Assembly (NCBI GenBank): GCA_019843655.1
Contig: JACDQD010000006.1
Span: forward strand, 7,804,034 to 7,868,033
From: Lethocerus indicus
Taxonomy: Eukaryota; Arthropoda; Insecta; Hemiptera; Belostomatidae
Direction of reading: 5' to 3'
DNA: 64,000 bases
The notes under the pieces: model-generated
Seen by the model: the letters and a program-made list of their open reading frames with translations, nothing else
Databases searched by the model: none
Told to the model about the DNA's origin: nothing
Shown: positions 54,780-64,000 of the stretch, piece after piece
How the letters are laid out: each line of letters opens with the position of its first letter
Position numbering within the stretch: the first letter of the stretch is position 1
Made by a program: the position numbers and the translations under genes

Positions 54780-57700
54780 CGTTAAAAAGGCAAGGGAGCG
54801 AGGGGGAGTGACGTCATTTCCGGCCCGTCCTCATCCTCGTGTACCTACAGCTGAGACCCATCACGGACGGAAGGTCCAAAGCTAGGTTAATGATGTTTCC
54901 CAACCCAAATTGGTTTTCAAGCGTCGCAACGGCTTTAATATCCGGCCAGGTTTGTACTTTTATAAGACCCTCGGGTGAGCCAAATTTCAAGTCGCATTTT
55001 CAAGTGTAGAACAGACGGTCTAAACGCTATTTTGCAGACTCTACTGTCTACTGTACGCGATTAAGATTTTTCAATTTTTAGTATACTTGTGGGTATCGGC
55101 TTATCTTTTCTCATTCGGGCTTTCAGATTAATTGCTTACTCCTTTATCACAGAGAGATATTATGTAGCCTAAACCCATACCATTTACAATAGCGGCTGCT
55201 TACCATCGAATTAATTTTTTAAAGCATCGTTTAATATAATTCTCTAATGGTTGAGAGCAGAAACTTTTCTTTTACATTTGAAATCAGAGTGCAGGTTACA
55301 GAAAATTGTAAGCCTATCGTACGTTTAGTGCTATAAGCATAAGAACAACGTTGAGGTAAAGATGTATTTAGAGTTCAATTCAATACGCCCGTTGTATTAT
55401 AAGATCTATCCATATCATTTCCTTCGGCTTTACGTGACTGATAAAATCAGAAGAGGCGATAAGGGTATTCAGATAATGAAAAGAAGCTTTTGAAGAACAG
55501 TCCGTCTTACAATTATTGTCTCGGTTACAGGTCTCCTTTCACCGAAGCTGTCAGTTATTTTTCATATAATAAAGGTAATTTTCATTATAAAATAGTGATT
55601 TATTTACTGAAACTTTGTAGATAAAAAAGGTTGCAATATTCTAGTTGAATGGCCTGTCCAACGGAATGGGCTAACGAGTTATCTAATACCAATGAATCAC
55701 CAATAGTGCTGACTGTTATTGAATATTTTGTGACACTAATTGATAAGAAAAATAAATAGAATATTCATAAACAAATATTAAGGTAGGCATGGTAAAGCCA
55801 GCCACAGATATTAAACTTTAGATGCGGTCATATAAAGAGACCAGTAGTAAAACAGTTATCCTTCTTCTGATGCGCTCTTAGACGTGACGAATCAGTAATG
55901 TTACTTTTTAATCTTTTAATGACATTCCTATAGATAATAATCCCGTTCTTGCACACTATTCCAAGATGCACATTGCTGCGACTCATGTGTCACTAGAAAC
56001 ACAGGACACCATGATAAAGAACAACGAAGGCGTTTGAATGCATCATAAACGTAGAACTGACACTTTTTAAGGAACGCTGCCATGTTGACTCATCAGAGAA
56101 GAAATCGTTGTTTTAGGCTTTGTTTCCTCGGTAGTTAACAAAAGAGAAAAGAGACGATGGATATTGAACACCTGGCTAACATTCAAAAGAACTCTTATTC
56201 GCAACCAAGATCATCAAACGAACTAAACAATTAAGCAATTAATGTTGTTTCCACGAAATGTAAAACAACAGAAAATTGCACACTCCAGTACCACAACTGC
56301 ACCCTGAACGCCTTGTCGTTTGAGTCAACGTTCAAATGTTTCCCATGTCCATTATAATATCCTCATTGTCATTAATCATTCCATGAAATTTTTTCCAGGA
56401 ATGAAAATATATAGAATATTGTATACGGTAGCTTCGCGTTGAAACTTCGTTTTTCAAACAATGAGACTCAATTCTATTGTAACTTCATACCATGTGAAAT
56501 CCAACTCCAAATTAGTACAGTCATGTAGATAAAAAAATTAAATTGTACATACGTTATATCCCAATTTTATGAGGTAGTTGTGAAAACAGTAATACCAACC
56601 TGTAACACAAGAAAATGTTTATACTTTAAATAGGGACAATTTTATACATTTAAGTAAACTGGGTAGACAAAGAGAGAAATGCAGTTTCAGCATTGACCTA
56701 CTAAATTATAGCCAAAAACAGTGCAGATAGAATATTTTGAAACATATTATTGACAGTGCGCACTGAGACAACTAAATTATAATATTGGCCGGATTAAAAT
56801 CACAGCAACGCATTAAGTTACGTGCCGTATTGAATATATAACTGTCAACGTTATAAGAGAGTATACTTGCGCTGAAAGTATCGGTTTCAGTACTTCAGCC
56901 CGCAAGGTCACTGTGCATTTTCATACTCATAAATGAGTAACTAATGTCCGAAGAGTTAGTATCGACCTCGAAGTTTTGCCCAATATAAACTGTGGAATGC
57001 GAGAGCTAAATAAACAAGGTATTCCCGTAGCGATTTCGGTATTTTGTCGATAAGTCGTACGTTTTCGTGACAGAAACCGAATTAAAATTCGGGGTGGTAG
57101 CCCCCACACAACGGTCCCCATTCATTAGGATTTATCAGACCGACTGATATACATATATATACACCCGGCCTGTACGAACATGGCCCAACAGCACAGTCAC
57201 TATTCCAATGGGCATTTTATTTTCTAACTCGTGTCTCTGAAACCTGTATTATTTCCAACTCAGTTCCTCTCTGTTTCTTCTAAAATTATAATGCGTCAAT
57301 AAACAAGGCATTTTCTAATTTCATTTTTTAAAAAATCTGAACTTATTACTTTAATTCTCAGTGGAGTAGTACAGAAGCTACCATAATAAAAAATGAAAAT
57401 GTATTAGAAATAATTTTTACTTATGGATAAGGACAGAGTTATAGTTTCATCAATAAATAAATCGTCATTATTCTTTTTGTACATTTTCCTTTGTTATTGA
57501 ATTGAATGCATCAAATGTGTGATTGTGTGTTCAGACATTCGTAAATGCCAATTAGGTTCCAATGTAATCGAAATTCAAGTTTTTCACTTTACACATTAAG
57601 CATCACAAATTGTCGAGAAAGGTATTTTTAAACTCCGTAAATCGCCGACAGCACAATATTGTTCAGAGGAGCTCGATATAATTCAATTGTTTCTACAATT

Positions 57701-60700
57701 TGCACTTAGAGGCAATACAGGAGGTGAACCGTGTCGAAGCCTTATAGGACCACCAGCCTACATAAATGACTGTGTCTATTCATCAATTAGTGGCGACATT
57801 TATGTCGTGCGGAGCCCCATAACTCGTCCCATTGTAGCTTGTTCACCGATCTCTATTACCTCTAGGAGAGATACTTTATTCTAGTCAGTAAGCTGCATTA
57901 ATACAGTTTAAGAATGGAAGTCCAGAGTCTTTGAAAATCCTTGGGTTTTAAGAGACGTATCAAAAGATCTTTAATAAAGAGAATTTCGCATGAATTTCTA
58001 GTAGGGCTTACAATTGGAAAATAAAAACTCAAAGGCTACAATATTGCGATAATTTTTGTTGATGCTCACGAGATACCCCCTTAAATGAGTATACAATATC
58101 AAGTCATTATTTGTGTTAAAACTCCTGCTGCTTTACAGAAAAATCGTTGAACATATGTCTGCAGCTGAAATGAGAGGAAGAACGCCATTCTTCCACCAAA
58201 AATCTAAACTCGAAAATCTAAACGGAAGGTTTTAATACCTAGTGCTTCCGGTTGATCAGGTAATCACAGGAAAAAGATCATTATAGAACTTGTCAGATAA
58301 GGAAACCTGCACACTCGAAACTCATATGCTTGAAATCTTCAAACGCCTATATACGGAGAACCCCTCAATTAAAAATAACTTCGTTCTTGTTTATAATCCA
58401 ACGAGGAAATTTTGATCAATTCAGTTATATGGGGAATAACTTAATGATGTACAGTATGTATCTCTAGTTCATTGCGGAATCAGTGACAATTCAATAATAT
58501 CTATGATAATTATCATCGGAGAACATGTGTTTGTAGAATGTGAAATATAATTTCTGAACTAAGTAAAGATATAAGAAACTAAAAAAGCTGGGTTCTGTTC
58601 CTCAAGATAAATTAAAAATCAACAGCAACGAAATTCAATTATTGCCTACTTAGTACTTTAATAATAAATATTGCTGATGTTTGAAAAACCATTCCCACTA
58701 TGGAGCTGCTTATAATCGGTTTTGTAAGAATATCAAATACAGCATCCAATCAGTAAGCCAATGCTTATTACGTTTCTTATGTTTTCTTATTATCAATGGG
58801 TGAAGTATATTTGCACTGCTCTGCAATCTCCTGTTTTAAGTTATGTCATAAGAACGTATCAGTTATTTCCTCTTTATAATTAAAACAATAATCAAGTATA
58901 TCAACAAACTGGTCTGGATTTTCCTGGAAACAGGAAAAAACGAATATCATAGAACTTATGACAGGAAAGGACATATGATGGTAAGAAAAGAAGCAGGGCT
59001 TATTAAAATTGAATAAAGGAAGTTTTCAAACTCGATTTTCCCAACTGTTTTCTTTTCGTTAATCATTCTGCAGGACGCGAACAGACCGCAAGTCCCTTTT
59101 TCATTTTCATATGCCGACATGCTGGTACCCGGATCGAAGCTAATACTTCCGTTTCGCATTAAATATGAATCGTAATTCTAATGTAATCGCAGTATTGAAA
59201 GCCGATACTCCAACCAAACCAACAAATCCAGAATCAAAGCATATTCACGTAATTGTTATCGGAATAACCAAACTAAATTAAATGAAAATTTCATTTCATT
59301 TATATTTTAAATATATTATATATATGCAATAATATTTGTATTATATGTTGGTCATTATAACACGTTACTTAATCATAAATTAGAATCTTAATTGCACTAT
59401 ATTTCGTTACTATTTATTTCTGTTTTATAGTCCGACGTATGTTAATATTTTTATTGTTTATGTATTTATTTATATAAACTACACCGATCGAGTTACCACA
59501 CAAGTTTTATTTTCTAGATACAGCAGCATTGTGAGTAGTCCGATTCTTCCTAGAGCTTGGGTCGGACCCCCCGCGGCTCGGCTGAGATAAATGTACCCTT
59601 CCCCCTTCCTTTTTTCCTCCGCTAGAGAAGTCCCCGACGGTAGGTGTTTATATTGGTTTATATTGGGCGGAAACCGGTCATTAGTATGATACCAGGACCA
59701 GCAACAGCGCAAGTGGAACCTCACCATCTGCGGGCCTAAAACATCCCCACCGACGTCACATCCACTGGCCCATTCAGATAAATATCTACGAATGAATCTT
59801 ACAAAATTCGCCTCGAATCATTCGCTACAATCATTGTCCTCGAAGTTTATTTGGGCCTCTCTAATATCTCCAGGCACGCTGATTTATTCTCCCTGTAAGG
59901 AGATTAACGATACACGGTAAATGGAATCTATTTTTAGCAAGCAGTAACCAGCTAGCTAAAACCAGTATAGTACCAGATCACTCAAGGCAAGAGGGGAAAC
60001 GTTCATTTTCGAACTTTGCGAGACGTTTTCAGAAATATTTTCAAGGAGAGGCTCATTTGAAAACAAAATCATTTTATTAATAAGAAACAGCACCAAGGAC
60101 TACACAATAAATAACGCAATTAAGCGCTCACAATTCTAATAAAAACAATATCTGTATACACATACACTAATTACACTAATTATTGTGTTAATAACACTAT
60201 TAACACAAGCAGTAAATTATAAACCAACTGGCAGCCCCAAAAACTCGAACAAAAATCTGTTCCAACGTCATCATTTATGAACTGTTTCCTAATTTCTAGG
60301 GTCCAATACAAGGTAAAATAAAACTGTATTTTAACGTGGAATAGTGAGTTTAGTCCGCGATATATTTGAAGGGCAATTCCCGGATACGCCAGCAATTGAA
60401 CTAAATAGGAGATTGCTCTTTATGAATAACTACAATGTTCGGAACTGGTCGCCATTTTATCGTCTGTTAAAGTAAAAGCCCACACACCGATACATTCCAA
60501 AAGCCTTCTCATAACGACAGTCCAATGTAATATTGCCAAAATGAATTACTAAAAATTATTGAAAAGAAAATGAGCTGTAGGGACAGTTAGTGCATGAAAC
60601 TCAATATAATCAAAAAATGTCTGATTTGCTAGAACTGAAGATGTACTTGAAACCATCGAAGCAACACTTAGTAAATAGAAAATCAGTATTCTATGATCAA

Positions 60701-62392
60701 ATAAAATGTATGTCTATGGGGGATTTTGTCGGGCCGCATGAGATCCAACAGCAATTCAAGAGAATAATGGCCCATTGTTTCTGGACACGCGAGCCCACCA
60801 AAATCAATAGGTAGAAATATTATAAATCCCTTTTATTCGCCAGTTACAGCTTCCCGCCTTTGAGTAATGTTTTTTTTACACACATACGTTATCGCCTGTA
60901 CTGCGGAAGAAGTCAGGAATTTAATACCACAATTTTTTGAGGTCACAGAATTGCAACCATTATTCCGTGCCATAATTTTGCGATCTTCCACTCAATGAAT
61001 TGGCGTTAAAAGCCAGACCGATTAGGCATGGTAGGTTAGTGAGTCACGAAGGCATGCCCGCACCCGTCCGTATTATTACTGACCGATGATTTACTGTCAG
61101 TAACAGAACATGGCAGGATGATCCATCAGAAAGTGACATGCCTAGGTGCCTCACCAATTTAATTGCTTATCTTAATGCAAATTTAATTATTTAAGACGGA
61201 CTGAACCGATCTGGTGCAACACCGAATAAGCAAGCGGAGACAGAACATCGCAAGAATTATTGGATTCCAAACCTCGCTTGACACCGAACAGATATCTCAA
61301 ATGTATAATTAATATTATCTGAATTTCCTGGAACTGCACATATCCACTACTTGGCATCAGTATTTATCCACCTCCATATTGGTTTATGTAGTTCTGTTGT
61401 TATACATCTAAATAATGAAGATGAGGATCAATAACAATGATCCAAGACATGGATAATGAATGAAAGACATTTCTGCTTATCACGACAATAGCACCTATTT
61501 TTAATTTTTTTTAATGTAAAAAGAGCGTAATATTATGGTCTCAATAATTTTTATTATAGTTAATTATATGTGCTTATTTCAAGTCACTGCTAATTTATTA
61601 TTCAACAGTATAAAATAAAAGATGCGTAATGCTGATGGAAATGGGCTTCCTTAGATTTTTTCGTTACCGGGACAGGCTGATATCGCTTCTAGAGATTTTA
61701 AATTCCAAAATGGTCCAGTAATATTCATATAATAATCAATTGGGAGTATACAAGAATGTATGTGTCTTATTCTAAGTACTTTAGACTAATTAAAGTACTA
61801 ATGAGTGAACGATCATATGAAGAAGAAGAAATCGTATTTTAAAATTAAGATCACTTATCGAAAGTAATAAGAAAGACTGTCAAAGATGTTTTCGTAGATT
61901 TCAATACGCATCATGTTTTATAATCAGAAGCCCTAGATTTTTGTTATGAATAAACCATGAGCTTTATGAAATCCTACAAGCAACACTTCAAGGAAATACT
62001 TTCCGTTGGGTATATAACTTTGTCTGATTGTAAAAGAATAGAAATGTGCTGGCGTCATTCCATTTCATTCTCTGTCCCAGCAATAAGAATGAGAATTTAG
62101 CATGTCTTAAAAGAAAGGAGACTCGCTATGGAAGAACACTACGATACTGAGGATTTCAGATATCAGTTTGAAAAGGAAGATCCTTAATCAGGAAGAAGAA
62201 AAGGTGTACTCCGTCTTTTGTACTCGGAAGGGTGCTGAATGAAACACCGAGTTTTTCTTAAAACTTACATTTTTAGAGTTAATTAAACCCCTCGAGACCT
62301 TTGAAAGTTCATGAAACACCTTTCACTCCAAACTTTACAGCTGCCTTTCAAAAGAATGTGCAACGCCGTATCCCTTACTGACAAACTAAACT

Positions 62393-62397
<5 letters not shown>

Positions 62398-62450
<53 letters not shown>

Positions 62451-62466
62451 ATATATGTATATATAT
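62398..62466. repeat. (TA)n microsatellite
   Basis: TA repeat interrupted by TGTGTG near 62445. Confidence 0.95.
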
Positions 62467-62521
62467 AAGTTGAGATCCTCTAAAATTAATAATGATTAAT
62501 CTAAGTGTCTGTCTTAGGGTA

Positions 62522-62763
62522 TTTGTGCCCATAATTATGAAAGTGGTCTAAGTCATATATTTCTGGTATCGAGATATTTAATGAATTGCTTTCGAATAAA
62601 TTAACAAATATTTTTATATTATGCAACATTTAAATTTAGAATTTTATTAGTCTTGATTAATGGAAGTTTACTATGAATATGAAATTTTTTGTGAATTTCA
62701 TATGAAAATGTTGTATTTAAAGTTTGAATTGACTTAGACCACTTTCATAATTATGGGCACATT
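62522..62763. mobile_element. MITE-like element with 32-bp terminal inverted repeats
   Basis: Arms 62524-62555 and 62730-62761 are perfect 32-bp reverse complements beginning TGTGCCCATAATTATGAAAG. The interior is AT-rich and noncoding. TA dinucleotides lie two bases outside both arms (62520-62521 and 62764-62765), fitting a Tc1/mariner-type TA target duplication. No transposase is present. Confidence 0.75.
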
Positions 62764-64000
62764 TAAAGTATTCATAGAAAGAGTAAGTAAACGACACGCC
62801 AGTTGGTAGGTATGTTAGTTACATTTTAGACATAAAGCAACAATAATCAATTTCCAGTAAGGCTTATTACTTATTTTAAAGTTTAGCTTGAAATAAAAAT
62901 CTATGGGATAAAAAAATTATATGTTAAGTAAAATCCAAAACATAGGATACGTTTATAGGATATGTCTATTGGTTGCCCTTTTATGATAGCATAAAATAAT
63001 TTATTCTAATAGCTATGACATCCCCTCACAAAATACGAGAGCGTTTATTTATTTAGGTCCCAATAATAGATAATTGAAAATAATAGTTGGAAATTCTTAT
63101 TCTGGAGCGATTTAATCCTAATATAACCTCCATGAACGGAGAAAGTACTGAGTCGTTTCCCCCCCTACAAATATTTATTTTATAGAGAACTGTTTACAGA
63201 AGCTAGTTTTAACCTGCCTCGACTCCTTTTAAATTTAAATTTATGGAATCATAAATGTAGCTCTGAGTTTCTAACCCTACTTTTTTAAAAGTAAGAAATC
63301 GAATCTCCCTTACTTATTTCCTTTCATTTGAATTGACATTACCACAAATTCTCTTAATAATTTCATTAAATACCAACTTACAAAAAGAACTTCAGGAATG
63401 AAATGATCATGAATGAATAGATCATAAAACGCAGATGTTCTCATTCTCCAAAACCACCCCATAATCAATACATTTTTAATTTCACCAATTATAATTAGCA
63501 CTCTGTTCGAAAGATTAGGCGGTCATTAATGAAAGATGAGAGGGCCCGAGTGGGGAAGTTGGACTCAAGGGCCTTTCTCATGAATAGGGAGGCCGTCATC
63601 CCGGAAATTACGAGAGCTCAAAGGGATACCGAGCAGACGACCTCACCGACCTCCAAACCAGGCCCCGGCCTTACATTTATACCAACAGGGCTTTGCGCAA
63701 CTCACAATGAATCAGAAATAGGCCCCCAATATCAAACGTTCCATCCGGCTCCTTCAGACAAGTTCCTTCTTTGCGTACCCGTTCACAATTATCACTTCTT
63801 ACTATTAATTCAGTAAGAAGATAACACTCAGACGGAATAGGGCGCGCTAAAATTGTGGAATAATTCATGAGGAGTCCAGGAGAGACAGCGTGGCCCCCGT
63901 CTGTTTCCGGACCGGCAGGAAGGCGTTAATTGGTTGGTCTTCGAAGAGCAAAGGTTAATTTCGTATAATAGGGACTTGAATAGTACGCGTAGAGGAGGGA

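Larger units (their letters stand above)
41680..64000 (-). other. Upstream noncoding region, probably intron 1
   Basis: 22.3 kb without a recognisable Dscam1 exon or other gene on either strand. Composition is less AT-rich than the exon 6 region, with GC-rich patches near 45700-46000, 47350-47750, 52100-52600, 54780-54850, 59520-59750 and 63530-64000. Open frames here are short (up to about 120 codons) and match no family I know. A first exon with a signal peptide and a phase-1 donor could not be identified and may lie further right. Confidence 0.6.

Noticed and set aside
63529..63816. 95-codon plus-strand frame near the right edge
   Set aside because: No family was recognised. The composition follows the local GC-rich patch, and there is no evidence of expression or conservation.
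42300..64000. tRNA, rRNA and CRISPR searches by eye
   Set aside because: No cloverleaf with box A/B spacing, no rRNA-like segment and no regularly spaced repeat array was found.

Overview
The window is the 5' part of an arthropod, most likely insect, Dscam1 (Down syndrome cell adhesion molecule) gene, read entirely on the minus strand. The assignment rests on Ig-domain exons in the order and phases of insect Dscam1 and on recognisable sequence such as WYKFVEGANRKQAVVMNER (second half of Ig3), ELHIRDVGPEDGFKSYQC (Ig2) and LPINRKQKVFPNGTLIIEN (Ig6). Many real exons lack an internal Met, so they were found here by splice sites, phase and homology to one another. The species is not identifiable from this window; the AT-rich introns and the gene structure fit an insect.

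Layout from 5' to 3' of the gene (right to left in the window). 64000-41680: more than 22 kb of noncoding sequence, probably intron 1; the signal-peptide exon was not found. It contains a 32-bp-TIR MITE-like element, a pre-miRNA-like hairpin, a diverged repeat pair and microsatellites. 41679-39739: constitutive exons 2 and 3 (Ig1). 39173-31377: a cluster of 16 alternative exon 4 variants (first half of Ig2). 30348-30199: constitutive exon 5 (rest of Ig2). 28240-6881: a cluster of 37 intact alternative exon 6 variants (first half of Ig3), with dead exon relics among them. 6048-3457: five constitutive exons covering the rest of Ig3, then Ig4, Ig5 and Ig6. 701-1: one complete and one truncated variant of the Ig7 cluster (Drosophila exon 9), which continues off the left edge.

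The exons work as a combinatorial set: one exon 4, one exon 6 and one Ig7 exon are spliced into each mRNA, so the visible part alone allows at least 16 x 37 x 2 = 1184 ectodomains. All exon 4 variants are multiples of 3 nt (162-177) entering in phase 1, and all exon 6 variants are 1 mod 3 (118-130) entering in phase 1 and leaving in phase 2. Any variant therefore fits its constitutive partners, but joining two exon 6 variants would shift the frame.

The most unusual observations are: an inverted, antisense exon 6 fragment between exon 5 and variant 6.1, where the exon 6 RNA docking site lies in other insects; a variant (6.21) with an open frame but no Ig cysteine; tandem modules of about 1 kb, each with one live exon and several dead ones; a variant that needs a GC donor; inter-exon gaps as short as 47 nt; and a GC-rich candidate docking element downstream of the exon 4 cluster.
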